DNA from: Sphingomonas tagetis
Lineage (GTDB): Bacteria > Pseudomonadota > Alphaproteobacteria > Sphingomonadales > Sphingomonadaceae
Direction: 5' to 3'
Length of the DNA: 64,000 nt
Assembly (NCBI RefSeq): GCF_024211275.1
Contig: NZ_JAMLDX010000004.1
Location: 1 to 64,000 of the forward strand
Every line of letters starts with the position of its first letter. The stretch's first letter is position 1. The position numbers and the translations under genes are program-made. Positions 25,121 through 33,727 of the stretch are shown here, one piece after another. The notes under the pieces are model-generated. The model was given only the letters and a program-made list of their open reading frames with translations. It was not told the DNA's origin and did no database searches.

Positions 25121-25366
25121 ATGGAACCGACCAGCATGATCAGCCCGGAAGCGGCGAAGCTCATCGGCGCGGGCCTTGCGGCGATCGGCGCCGGCATGGC
25201 CGCGATCGGCGTGGGCAACGTCTTCGGCTCGTTCCTCGAGGGCGCGCTGCGCAATCCGGGTGCGGCTGACGGCCAGCAGGGCCGCCTGTTCATCGGCTTC
25301 GCGGCCGCCGAGCTTCTCGGCCTGCTCGCGTTCGTCGTCGCGATGATCCTGATCTTCGTCGCGTAA
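25121..25366 (+). CDS. atpE: ATP synthase Fo subunit c
   Basis: An 81-aa two-helix proteolipid forming the rotor ring. The first helix has the glycine-rich [17 protein letters not shown] stretch, the loop has RNPGA (residues 44-48), and the ion-carrying carboxylate is Glu64 in [11 protein letters not shown]. The sequence suggests H+ rather than Na+ coupling, as no Na+ ligand pattern is evident. A GCAGGAG ribosome site precedes the ATG. Confidence 0.98.
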   Translation: MEPTSMISPEAAKLIGAGLAAIGAGMAAIGVGNVFGSFLEGALRNPGAADGQQGRLFIGFAAAELLGLLAFVVAMILIFVA

Positions 25367-25434
25367 AAGCGTTTCCGGTTCGGGCCGGTGCAGCCGTTCA
25401 GTGCTGGGCCGGCCCGCAACAGGACAGGAATGAA

Positions 25435-25926
25435 ATGCCTCAAATTGCGCAACTTGCGGCGACCTGGGCCTCACAGCTGTTCTGGCTGCTGCTGACCTTC
25501 GGCATCGTCTATTTCTTCATCGGCCGGGGCATGGCGCCCAAGGTGCAGGCCACGGTGGATCAGCGCGACAAGACCGTCGCCGACGATCTCGCCGCTGCCG
25601 AAGCCGCGCGTGTCGCTGCCGACGCCGCCGAAGAGACCTGGCGCGGGCATGAGAATGCGGCGCGCGAGGCGGCGCAGAAGAAGCTCGCCGAAGCGCGCGG
25701 CAAGGCCGCCGCGGCGACCGAGAAGCAGCTCGCCTCGGCGAACGGCGAACTCGACGCCAAAGTGAGCGAAGCGGAGGCGCGCATCGCCGCGGCTTCGCAG
25801 GCCGTGCAAAGCGAGATCGAGGCGGTTGCCGCCGAGGCCGCGCAGGACATCGTCGCCCGGGTTTCCGGCGCGAAGGTGACGGCGGCCGAAGCGAAGACGG
25901 CAGTGAAGGCGGCGATCAATGGCTGA
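25435..25926 (+). CDS. atpF': ATP synthase Fo subunit b'
   Basis: A 163-aa peripheral-stalk subunit: one N-terminal transmembrane helix (LFWLLLTFGIVYFFIGRG) and a long Ala/Glu/Lys-rich coiled coil. Alphaproteobacteria and phototrophs encode two different b subunits; this first, more divergent copy is b'. It overlaps atpF by 8 bases, consistent with heterodimer assembly. It starts in the order B-E-F'-F. Confidence 0.93.
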   Translation: MPQIAQLAATWASQLFWLLLTFGIVYFFIGRGMAPKVQATVDQRDKTVADDLAAAEAARVAADAAEETWRGHENAAREAAQKKLAEARGKAAAATEKQLASANGELDAKVSEAEARIAAASQAVQSEIEAVAAEAAQDIVARVSGAKVTAAEAKTAVKAAING

Positions 25927-26473
25927 GGAAACCACGGCAGGAACCGCCGCCGAAGGCGCTCCGGTGCATCACGCCGAGCCGGCAGTGTTCGGCGTGCTCG
26001 ACGCGACCGTGTGGGTCAGCATCGCGATGGCGTTGTTCATCGTGATCCTGCTCTGGAAGAAGGTGCCGGGCCTCATCGCCCGCGGCCTCGACAAGCAGAT
26101 CGCAGCGATCAGGTCGCGGCTCGACGAGGCCAAGGCGCTGCGCGCAGAAGCCGAGGCGCTGCGCGACGAATATGCGCGCAAAATCGCCAGCGTCGAGGCG
26201 CAGGCGGCCGAGATGGTCGCGCATGCCGATGAGGAAGCCAAGGCGCTGATCGCCAAGGCCAGGCAGGACGCCGACGAGCTGGTCAGGCGTCGCGGCAAGA
26301 TGGCCGAGGACAAGATCGCCGCGGCCGAGCGCGCCGCGCTCGACGATATCCGTGCGCGCACCGCCGATGCGGCGGCGAAGGCGGCGGCGTCGATCATCGC
26401 GCAGAAGCACGATGCCGGCGCCGACAAGGCGCTGGTCGATCGCACCATCGCGGGGCTTTCGCGGCTCAACTGA
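25919..26473 (+). CDS. atpF: ATP synthase Fo subunit b
   Basis: A 184-aa b subunit with an N-terminal Ala/His-rich extension, a transmembrane helix (ATVWVSIAMALFIVILLW) followed by KKVPGLIARGLDKQIAAIRS and a long coiled coil. It pairs with b' to form the stator stalk. It is the last gene of the Fo operon; the F1 genes (atpHAGDC) are not in this window, as is usual for alphaproteobacteria. Confidence 0.95.
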   Translation: MAEETTAGTAAEGAPVHHAEPAVFGVLDATVWVSIAMALFIVILLWKKVPGLIARGLDKQIAAIRSRLDEAKALRAEAEALRDEYARKIASVEAQAAEMVAHADEEAKALIAKARQDADELVRRRGKMAEDKIAAAERAALDDIRARTADAAAKAAASIIAQKHDAGADKALVDRTIAGLSRLN

Positions 26474-26499
26474 GGCTTCGGCCTTAACGCGCTGAAAAG

Positions 26500-26530
26500 G
26501 ACGGGCCGGCCTTGCCGCGCCCGTCTTTTT
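26500..26530 (+). terminator. Terminator of the Fo operon
   Basis: A 7-bp stem GACGGGC (26500-26506) with GCCCGTC (26519-26525), followed by five Ts (26526-26530). It begins 27 bases after the atpF stop. Confidence 0.85.
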
Positions 26531-26548
26531 GCTTATTGGCTTGAGGTT

Positions 26549-28408
26549 ATGGGGGAAACCCGACGCGACCTTGGCCTTATCGCGCTGACCATCGGCTTCG
26601 CCATCGTGGCGGCGGCCGTCGTCGGTGTGCTGTTGATGTTCAACGCGCATCAGAAGGCGCAGCGGGGCGTGCTGCATACGCTGACCGTGCAGGAGACGCT
26701 GAGCAGCACGCTGTCGCACCTGCAGGACGCCGAGACCGGCACACGCGGCTATTACATCACGCGCGATCTGGAATATCTGCGGCCCTATATCAACGGACGC
26801 CGCGGGCTGACGCGGGATCTGAGGGAGCTGCCCGGGCTGGTGGCCGACAATTCGGTGCAGGTCTCGCGCGCGTCCGCGCTGGCGCAATGCATCGGTGAGC
26901 GCGTCGAAACGCTGGAGATCGGCATCGCCGATGCGCGCGCCGGGCAGTTCCAACGGTCGCAGGAGCTGGTGCGGTCGGGCCGCGGCAAGCGGCAGATGGA
27001 CGAATGCCGCACGCTGGTCGCGCAGATGAAGGGCGAGGAGCAAAGGCTGCTGGTCGAGCGCGATGCCGAGCTCAAACGCTGGTCGAACCGGCTGACGATA
27101 TGGCTGGTGTTCGGCGGGCTCTCGATCTTTGCGCTCGCCTGGTATGCCACGCAGGATGCGCGACGCCGGGCACGCGCGGCGATCGAGGCCGGTGACGCGT
27201 TGCTCGCGACCAACCGCGCGCTGACCGAGGAAGCCGAGAACCGCGCCGCCGCGGAGGCGCAGGTGCGGCAGATGCAGAAGATGGAATCGATCGGCCAACT
27301 GACCGGCGGCGTCGCACATGATTTCAACAACATGCTCGCGATCGTGATCGGCAGTCTCGACATGGCGCGGCGGCGGCTCGCCAGTGATCCCGACAAGGCG
27401 CGAGAATGCGTGGACAATGCGATGGAAGGCGCCGAGCGCGCCGCGCAGCTGACCTCGCGGCTGCTCGCCTTCTCGCGCCAGCAGCCGCTCGCGCCCAAGC
27501 CGGTCGATGCCAACAAGCTGGTCGGCGGCATGTCGGAAATGCTGCGGCGGACGCTGGGCGACGACATTCGCATCGAGACGGTGCTGGCGGGCGGGCTGTG
27601 GCCGGCGTTCATCGATGGCGCGCAGCTCGAGAACGCCTTGCTCAACCTTTGCGTCAACGGTCGCGACGCGATGCCCGGCGGCGGGCGGCTGACGATCGAG
27701 ACGACGTGCACGCATCTCGACGATTCCTATGCCGCGACGCATGCCGAAGTCGTGCCGGGGCAATATGTGATGGTCTCCGTCACCGATACCGGCACCGGCA
27801 TGCCGCCCGAGGTGATCGAGCGCGCGTTCGATCCCTTCTACACCACCAAGGGCGTGGGCAAAGGAACGGGCCTCGGATTGAGCCAGGTGTTCGGCTTCGT
27901 CAAGCAATCCGGCGGGCATGTGAAAATCTATTCCGAGCCCGGCTTCGGGACGACGGTGAAGCTCTATCTGCCGCGCCATTTCGGCGAGGCGGAGACGGCT
28001 GGCGTGGCCGATCGGGGCGTGACCGACCTGCCGCGGGCGAAGCCGGACGAGATCATCCTGGTGGTCGAGGACGAGGACCGCGTGCGGCATATGTCGGTCG
28101 ATGCGCTACGCGAACTCGGCTATGTCGTGGTGCAGGCGGTCGATGCCAACCAGGCGCTGACCGTGCTGGAGATCCAGCCGCGCATCGACCTGCTGTTCAC
28201 CGATATCGTGATGCCTGACATGAATGGCCGCATCCTGTCCGACCGCGCGCGCGAGAAACGGCCGGACCTGAAGGTGCTCTACACCACCGGCTATACCCGC
28301 AACGCGATCGTGCATAACGGCATGCTCGACCATGACGTGGCGTTCCTGGCCAAGCCGTTCACGATCCAGCAGCTGGCGGTGAAGGTGCGGGAAGTGCTGG
28401 ATGCCTGA
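26549..28408 (+). CDS. CHASE3 hybrid sensor histidine kinase
   Basis: A 619-aa membrane kinase. It has an N-terminal helix (10-32), a periplasmic CHASE3 domain (about 35-175, with DAETGTRGYYITRDLEYL), a second helix (182-200), a coiled linker, a HisKA domain with His257 in GGVAHDFNNML, an HATPase_c domain (ENALLNLCVNGRDAMP, then GKGTGLGLSQVFGFVKQSGG), and a C-terminal receiver with Asp552 in LLFTDIVMPDMNG. Such kinases control stress or cell-cycle outputs; no partner regulator is adjacent. Its only neighbour of interest is the Fo operon, whose terminator lies just upstream. Confidence 0.93.
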   Translation: MGETRRDLGLIALTIGFAIVAAAVVGVLLMFNAHQKAQRGVLHTLTVQETLSSTLSHLQDAETGTRGYYITRDLEYLRPYINGRRGLTRDLRELPGLVADNSVQVSRASALAQCIGERVETLEIGIADARAGQFQRSQELVRSGRGKRQMDECRTLVAQMKGEEQRLLVERDAELKRWSNRLTIWLVFGGLSIFALAWYATQDARRRARAAIEAGDALLATNRALTEEAENRAAAEAQVRQMQKMESIGQLTGGVAHDFNNMLAIVIGSLDMARRRLASDPDKARECVDNAMEGAERAAQLTSRLLAFSRQQPLAPKPVDANKLVGGMSEMLRRTLGDDIRIETVLAGGLWPAFIDGAQLENALLNLCVNGRDAMPGGGRLTIETTCTHLDDSYAATHAEVVPGQYVMVSVTDTGTGMPPEVIERAFDPFYTTKGVGKGTGLGLSQVFGFVKQSGGHVKIYSEPGFGTTVKLYLPRHFGEAETAGVADRGVTDLPRAKPDEIILVVEDEDRVRHMSVDALRELGYVVVQAVDANQALTVLEIQPRIDLLFTDIVMPDMNGRILSDRAREKRPDLKVLYTTGYTRNAIVHNGMLDHDVAFLAKPFTIQQLAVKVREVLDA

Positions 28409-28437
28409 CCGCCGCTGAACGGTTGGGGCAATTGCCG

Positions 28438-29187
28438 TCAGTTCCCGCGCGGCTTCACGAACTTGAACACGAACTGGTCGGTCTTGCCGCGGATCGAGGC
28501 GTCGAAGACGCTGGCGGTGCGCGGGTCGGCGGGGTTGCGCAGCAAGTCGAGCTTGCCGGCATAGCGGAAGCCGGCCTGTTCGATCAGCCTGCGCGCGACT
28601 TCCGGATCGATGCGATGGATGGCGTTGGGCGCCTTGTTCTCAGGGTCCGCATTGGCGACGTGATCGACCACCAGCAGCACGCCGCCGGGCTTGAGCGAAT
28701 TGTAGAGTTTATTGGTGATCGCTTCGCCCGCGCCCTTGGGGAAGGCGGCGAGATAGAGGTCGTGGTAATTCTGGACCGTGACGATCGCGTCGAGCGGCTC
28801 CGGAAAGGCGAATTGTGCGAAGCCGTCGCTGATCGGAACCGCGTTGGACAGGCCCGCGACCGCCGCCTTCTGTTCGTCGCCATAGGCGGCGCGGAACTTG
28901 ATGAACTCGGCGGGCTGATAGGCATAGACCTTGCCCTTTGGCCCGACCAGCGGCGAGAGGATGCGAGTCCAGTAACCGCCGCCCATCACGAAATCGCCGA
29001 CCTTCTGCCCCGGCTTGATTCCGGCGAAGGCGAGGATCTCGCCCGGCTTGCGCGCGGCGTCGCGGGCCTTTTGGTCGGCGGGGCGCGAGGCGTCGGCGAG
29101 TGCCGCGGTGATCGCCGGCGTGGCCTTTTGCGCGGCGAGCGGCGCGGCGGTGGCGAGCAGGATGGCGGCGGCGATCTTGAGTTTCAT
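28438..29187 (-). CDS. Secreted class I SAM-methyltransferase-like protein
   Basis: A 249-aa protein with a clear signal peptide (MKLKIAAAILLATAAPLAAQ), then a methyltransferase-like fold: GIKPGQKVGDFVMGGGYWTR resembles motif I, followed by GKVYAYQPAEF and a LKPGGVLLVVDH strand. Motif I is degraded: the GxGxG loop reads VMGGGYW and the acidic residue expected at the end of strand 2 is not obvious. A periplasmic location would be odd for a SAM-dependent enzyme, so it may bind something else. The ATG follows GGGGAGAG. Confidence 0.75.
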   Translation of the reverse strand: MKLKIAAAILLATAAPLAAQKATPAITAALADASRPADQKARDAARKPGEILAFAGIKPGQKVGDFVMGGGYWTRILSPLVGPKGKVYAYQPAEFIKFRAAYGDEQKAAVAGLSNAVPISDGFAQFAFPEPLDAIVTVQNYHDLYLAAFPKGAGEAITNKLYNSLKPGGVLLVVDHVANADPENKAPNAIHRIDPEVARRLIEQAGFRYAGKLDLLRNPADPRTASVFDASIRGKTDQFVFKFVKPRGN

Positions 29188-29275
29188 GACGTCTCTCCCC
29201 TTGTTGCGCCGGATGCTATGGCCGCGCGCTACCGGTAACAATCGCGCTTCGACCAACGCCGTTTGCAGGTCGCGG

Positions 29276-30595
29276 CTACTTCTTGAGCAGATCGAGCACC
29301 GCGACGGTCATCGCCTGAGTCCCTAGCGTAACCGACGGTTTGGGATCGATGCGGAAGAAGGGCGAATGGTGCGCGGGCACCGGCTTTCCGCCATTCTTGG
29401 CCGCGTCGATGTCGGCCTGCGGCGTGCCGCCGACGACGAAATAGGCGCCGGGGACCTTGAGGTCCTTCTGGATGAAATAGGCGAAATCCTCCGCGCCCAT
29501 GCCTTCGCGCTCTTCGAAGAACATGATGTTCTCGCCGAAGCTGCTGGTAAACGCGCCGCGCACGCGCCTGGTCAGCTCGGGATCGTTGAGCGTGACCGGG
29601 GTCGATTCGAAGCCGACCCTGACGGTAGGCAGTCTGTCCTCGGGCAGGCCGTTCATCCGGCCGACATTGGCGGCGATGCGCTTGATGCCCTCGAGCAGCT
29701 TCTTGCGCGTATCCTCGTCGTCGGAACGGACGGTTAGCTGGAGGTCGGCCTTGTCCGAGATGATGTTGTGCTTGAAGCCCGAATGGAACGAGCCGACGGT
29801 GACGACGCCGGGCTTGAGCGGCGCGATTTCGCGGCTGACCAGCGTCTGCAGCGCCATCACGATCTCCGCGCCCATCACGATCGGGTCCTTGCCCTGATGC
29901 GGCGAGGCGCCGTGGGTGCCGACACCGTGAATGGTGATGTCGACGCTGTCGGACGAGGACGAGCTGATGCCGGGTTCGAGCGCGAGCCTGCCGGTCGGGA
30001 TGCCGGCGGTGACGTGGAAGGCGACGGCGAAATCGGGCTTGGGGAAGCGGGTGTAGAGGCCGTCCTCCAGCATCTTGCGCGCGCCCCCGATGCGCTCCTC
30101 GGCGGGCTGGACGACGAAGACGATCGTGCCTTTCCAGCGGTCCTTCATTTTGGCAAGCTGGCGCGCGGTGCCGATCATCGCGGTGATGTGCACGTCATGC
30201 CCGCAGGCGTGCATCACCGGCTTGGTCACGCCGTCAATATCGACCTGCGTGACGGCGGAGGGCCAGGGGACGCCGCTGTCTTCCTTGAGCGGGAGTCCGT
30301 CCATGTCGGCGCGGACCAGCACCACCGGGCCGGAGCCGTTGCGCATGACCCCGACGACGCCGGTGCCGCCGACCTTCTCGGTCACCTCGATGCCCCCGAC
30401 CGCGCGCAGCTCCTTCGCCATGATCGCGGCGGTGCGGGTCTCCTTGAACGAGAGTTCGGGGTTCTTGTGGAAGTCGATGAACAGCTTTTCGAGATGCGCG
30501 GCATAGTCGGCCTCGACCGCGGGCGCGAAGTCCGGGCCGGCAAGGGCTGGGGCGGCGATGAGCGATGTGGCGAGCAGGGCGGCGAGCAGGCGCAT
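29276..30595 (-). CDS. M20 family amidohydrolase/peptidase, secreted
   Basis: A 439-aa metallo-hydrolase of the hippurate hydrolase/IAA-amino-acid hydrolase branch with a signal peptide (MRLLAALLATSLIAAPALA). Metal ligands and catalytic residues are in VMHACGHDVHITA, VVQPAEERIGGARKML and EGMGAEDFAYFIQ. The lid domain includes HGASPHQGKDPI. It would cleave N-acyl amino acids or short peptides in the periplasm. It lies 88 bases upstream of the methyltransferase-like gene on the same strand and divergent from uvrC. Confidence 0.93.
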   Translation of the reverse strand: MRLLAALLATSLIAAPALAGPDFAPAVEADYAAHLEKLFIDFHKNPELSFKETRTAAIMAKELRAVGGIEVTEKVGGTGVVGVMRNGSGPVVLVRADMDGLPLKEDSGVPWPSAVTQVDIDGVTKPVMHACGHDVHITAMIGTARQLAKMKDRWKGTIVFVVQPAEERIGGARKMLEDGLYTRFPKPDFAVAFHVTAGIPTGRLALEPGISSSSSDSVDITIHGVGTHGASPHQGKDPIVMGAEIVMALQTLVSREIAPLKPGVVTVGSFHSGFKHNIISDKADLQLTVRSDDEDTRKKLLEGIKRIAANVGRMNGLPEDRLPTVRVGFESTPVTLNDPELTRRVRGAFTSSFGENIMFFEEREGMGAEDFAYFIQKDLKVPGAYFVVGGTPQADIDAAKNGGKPVPAHHSPFFRIDPKPSVTLGTQAMTVAVLDLLKK

Positions 30596-30632
30596 GTGAC
30601 GAGTCCCCCGTGATTGTTGCGCAGGCTACCAG

Positions 30633-32588
30633 ATGGAAATGCGGGCGCAATCCGCCTACATGGCTGGCGTGACGTCCGATCCCAATTCGCCCAACCGATT
30701 CAACGAGGAAAGCGCGACTTACGCCGTGCGCGGATCGGAGACGCCCGATCTCGACGCGGGCGTGGCGGCGATCCGCAACGTCCTCAAGACGCTGCCGGTG
30801 CGACCGGGCGTGTACCGCATGCAGGATGCGCGCGGCGACGTGCTGTATGTCGGCAAGGCGCGGGCGCTGAAGAACCGCGTCGCTAATTATACCCAGCCCG
30901 CCAAGCTCTCGAACCGGTTGCGCCGGATGATCGCGCAGACTCGGTCGATGACGGTGGTGACGACCAACAACGAAGCCGAGGCGCTGCTGCTCGAGGCGCA
31001 GCTGATCAAGCGCTTCCGGCCGGCCTACAATGTGCTGCTGCGCGACGACAAGTCGTTCCCCTACATCCTGCTGCGCGGCGATCACGCCTTTCCGCGGGTG
31101 CAGCTGCATCGCGGGGCGCGGCGGGTGAAGGGCGATTATTTCGGGCCGTTCGCGGGCGCGGGGCAGGTGCGCAAGACACTGAACGCGTTGCAGAAATTGT
31201 TCCTGCTGCGCTCGTGTACCGACGGCTTCTTCAACACGCGCGACCGGCCGTGCCTGCTCTACCAGATCCGCCGCTGCTCCGCCCCGTGCGTCGATCGCAT
31301 CGACGCGGCGGGCTATGACGAGCTGGTTAGCGACGCGCGCGACTTCCTGTCTGGCAAATCGACCAAGGTACAGGCGAAGCTCGGCGAGCAGATGCAGGCG
31401 GCGTCGGCGAATCTCGATTTCGAGCAGGCGGCGGTGATCCGCGACCGCCTGAAGGCGCTGACCTTCATTCAGGGGAGTCAGGCGATCAACGCCGAGGGGG
31501 TGGGCGACGCCGACATCTTCGCGCTGGCGTGCAAGCAGGGGGTGATGGGCATCCAGGCCTTCTTCATCCGCGGCGGGCAGAATTGGGGGCATCGCGCCTT
31601 CTTCCCCGCGCACACCGCCGAGGTGCCCGAGGACGAGGTGCTGAGCCAGTTCCTGATGCAATTCTATGAGGAGGTGCCGCCGCCGCGCACCGTGCTGATC
31701 GACCGCGAGCTGGCCGAGGGGCCGGTGCTGGCCGAGGCGCTGGCCGAGCGCGCTGGGTTTAGGGTCGAGCTGTCGCGCCCGCAGCGCGGCGCGCGGCGCA
31801 AGCTGATGGAGCAGGCGCAGCGCAACGCGGTCGAAGCGCTCGACCGGCGCATGGCCGAATCGACGACGCAGGCGAAGATCCTGCGCGACATTGCCGACCT
31901 GTTCGGACTGGCCGAGCCGCCGGACCGGATCGAGGTCTATGACAATTCGCACATTCAGGGGACGAATGCGGTCGGCGCGATGATCGTCGCCGGGCCGGAG
32001 GGTTTCCGCAAGGGACAGTACCGCAAGTTCAACATCCGCAGCGCCGCGACCGACGACGATTTCGCGATGATGCGCGAGGTGTTCACTCGCCGCTTCAGCC
32101 GCGCGCAGGAGGAGGACCCCGACCGCGACAAGGGGGTGTGGCCCGATCTGGTGCTGATCGACGGGGGGCGCGGACAGCTCAATTCGGCGCGCGCGGTGCT
32201 GGAGGAACTGGGCATCGAGGATGTCTGCCTGGTCGGCGTCGCCAAGGGGCCGCATCACGGGCGCGAGGGGCGCGAGGTGTTCCACCTGCTCGACGGCAGC
32301 GAACGCATGCTCCCAGTCAACGCGCCGGCGCTGTTCCACATCCAGCGGCTGCGCGACGAGGTCCACCGCTTCGCGATCGGCGCGCACCGCGACAAGCGCG
32401 CCAAGGCGATCACCGCCAGCCCGCTGGACGAGGTGCCCGGCATCGGCCCGGCGCGGAAAAAGGCGCTGCTGATGCATTTCGGCACCGCCCGGGCGGTGCG
32501 CGGCGCGAGCCTGGAGGATCTGAAGAAGGCGCCGGGGGTGAGTGCGGCGGTGGCGCAGCAGGTGTATGATTTCTACCATGCACAGTGA
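30633..32588 (+). CDS. uvrC: UvrABC system subunit C (excinuclease)
   Basis: A 651-aa nucleotide-excision-repair nuclease that makes the 3' and 5' cuts around lesions. Domains in order: GIY-YIG nuclease (about 50-130, PVRPGVYRMQDARGDVLYVG), UVR motif (NLDFEQAAVIRDRLKAL), RNase-H-like nuclease (EVYDNSHIQGTNAVGAM, with DLVLIDGGRGQL), and C-terminal helix-hairpin-helix (VPGIGPARKKALLMHFG). The start is uncertain: ATGs at 30633, 30639 and 30660 are in frame. It is followed by a complex inverted repeat. Confidence 0.97.
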   Translation: MEMRAQSAYMAGVTSDPNSPNRFNEESATYAVRGSETPDLDAGVAAIRNVLKTLPVRPGVYRMQDARGDVLYVGKARALKNRVANYTQPAKLSNRLRRMIAQTRSMTVVTTNNEAEALLLEAQLIKRFRPAYNVLLRDDKSFPYILLRGDHAFPRVQLHRGARRVKGDYFGPFAGAGQVRKTLNALQKLFLLRSCTDGFFNTRDRPCLLYQIRRCSAPCVDRIDAAGYDELVSDARDFLSGKSTKVQAKLGEQMQAASANLDFEQAAVIRDRLKALTFIQGSQAINAEGVGDADIFALACKQGVMGIQAFFIRGGQNWGHRAFFPAHTAEVPEDEVLSQFLMQFYEEVPPPRTVLIDRELAEGPVLAEALAERAGFRVELSRPQRGARRKLMEQAQRNAVEALDRRMAESTTQAKILRDIADLFGLAEPPDRIEVYDNSHIQGTNAVGAMIVAGPEGFRKGQYRKFNIRSAATDDDFAMMREVFTRRFSRAQEEDPDRDKGVWPDLVLIDGGRGQLNSARAVLEELGIEDVCLVGVAKGPHHGREGREVFHLLDGSERMLPVNAPALFHIQRLRDEVHRFAIGAHRDKRAKAITASPLDEVPGIGPARKKALLMHFGTARAVRGASLEDLKKAPGVSAAVAQQVYDFYHAQ

Positions 32589-32592
32589 TGTA

Positions 32593-32716
32593 ATCCTCCC
32601 CCGCCAGGGGGAGGTGGCAGGCTTAGCCTGACGGAGGGGGAGGATTCCAGAACGTCGGTTGGTGAGTCCTCCCCCTCCGTCGCCTTCGGCGCCACCTCCC
32701 CCTGGCGGGGGAGGAT
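32593..32716. repeat. Paired palindromic repeat (BIME-like) after uvrC
   Basis: Two inverted copies of a roughly 53-base unit: 32593-32645 and 32664-32716. The outer 26 bases match perfectly and another 15-base block (around GACGGAGGGGGAGGA) matches. Between them each copy has a small hairpin of different sequence (AGGCTTAGCCT in one, CGCCGAAGGCG as read in the other) but preserved pairing. Each unit can also fold on itself. This looks like a REP/BIME-type element; a shorter relative is at 20017-20042. Confidence 0.75.
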
Positions 32717-32773
32717 TGAGGGCAGCTCGGCACGATTTGGGATTTCTTCATGGGCGTAGGATAATCCGCGGCC

Positions 32774-33727
32774 ATGCCGACTCGCGTTTTCCTGACCGTC
32801 GATACCGAGCTGATGTGGCGTCATCATGCCGCCGGGCTGGATATCGATGCGGTCGCCGGGCGCTCGCTGGAGCCGGCGGGGGTGGGCGTGGGCTATCAGC
32901 TGAAGCTGCTGGCCGAGCATGGGTTGAAGGCGACCTTCTTCGTCGATCCGATGCCGGCGGTGGCTTATGGGCTCGAGCCGATCCGGCGCGTCGTCGGCGC
33001 GATCCGTGAGGCGGGGCAGGAGGTGCAGTTGCACCTTCACCCCAATTGGGCGGCGGCGAGCGACGAGGACCGCACGGCGGCGGCGTCGTTCGAACTGATC
33101 GACTTCACCTTCACCGAGCAGCGCGAGCTGATCCGCGCGGCGTCGGACCTGCTGGTCGCGGCCGGGGCGCAGCGGCCGATCGCGTTCCGATCGGGCAGCT
33201 ATTCGGCGAGCGACGATACGCTGGCGGCGCTGGCCGAACTCGGCATCCGCTACGACAGCAGCCATAACGGCTCGGAACATCCCTGGCCGAGTGCGATCAA
33301 CCTGCCCGAGCGGCAGATCGCGCCGGTCGAGCATCGCGGCGTGATCGAGGTGCCGGTGACGCTGATCGAGGACAAGCGCGGGCATTTGCGGCATTTCCAG
33401 ATCTGCGCGCTGTCGACCACCGAGATGCGCGACGCGCTCGATCATGCGGTGCGGTGCGGCCATGCCGCGACGACGATCGTCAGCCACGGCTTCGAGCTGG
33501 CCAATCGCGCGGGCACGCGGCCCAATGCGATCCATGTCCACCGCTTCGAGGCACTGTGCCGCATGCTGGCGGAACGGCGCGGGGCGATGGTGACGAGCCA
33601 TTTCGCCGAGCTGCGCGACCTGCCGCTCGGCCGCGATGACCAGCCGCTCGGACCGAGCCTGATCCGCACCGGCATGCGCCAGGCGCAGCAGCTCTGGTCG
33701 AATCTGGTCGCCGAGCGCGCAGCGTGA
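32774..33727 (+). CDS. Polysaccharide deacetylase-like protein
   Basis: A 317-aa NodB/CE4-fold protein. The first metal/catalytic Asp is in FLTVDTELMW (Asp10), and the His pair is in VQLHLHPNW (His87, His89), preceded by EHGLKATFFVDP, the usual strand 2 of the barrel. The HxH variant and lack of a signal peptide suggest a cytoplasmic or membrane-associated role in exopolysaccharide metabolism. It overlaps the FemAB-like gene (GTGA), so the two are likely to act together. Confidence 0.8.
   Translation: MPTRVFLTVDTELMWRHHAAGLDIDAVAGRSLEPAGVGVGYQLKLLAEHGLKATFFVDPMPAVAYGLEPIRRVVGAIREAGQEVQLHLHPNWAAASDEDRTAAASFELIDFTFTEQRELIRAASDLLVAAGAQRPIAFRSGSYSASDDTLAALAELGIRYDSSHNGSEHPWPSAINLPERQIAPVEHRGVIEVPVTLIEDKRGHLRHFQICALSTTEMRDALDHAVRCGHAATTIVSHGFELANRAGTRPNAIHVHRFEALCRMLAERRGAMVTSHFAELRDLPLGRDDQPLGPSLIRTGMRQAQQLWSNLVAERAA

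Noticed and set aside
25916..28090. A 724-codon open frame on the minus strand across atpF and the hybrid kinase.
   Set aside because: It lies antisense to clearly coding genes, and its translation is a His/Arg/Pro-rich low-complexity sequence typical of the shadow of GC-rich codons.
30234..32579. A 781-codon minus-strand open frame across uvrC.
   Set aside because: Shadow of uvrC; no recognisable domain and an unnatural His/Arg-rich composition.
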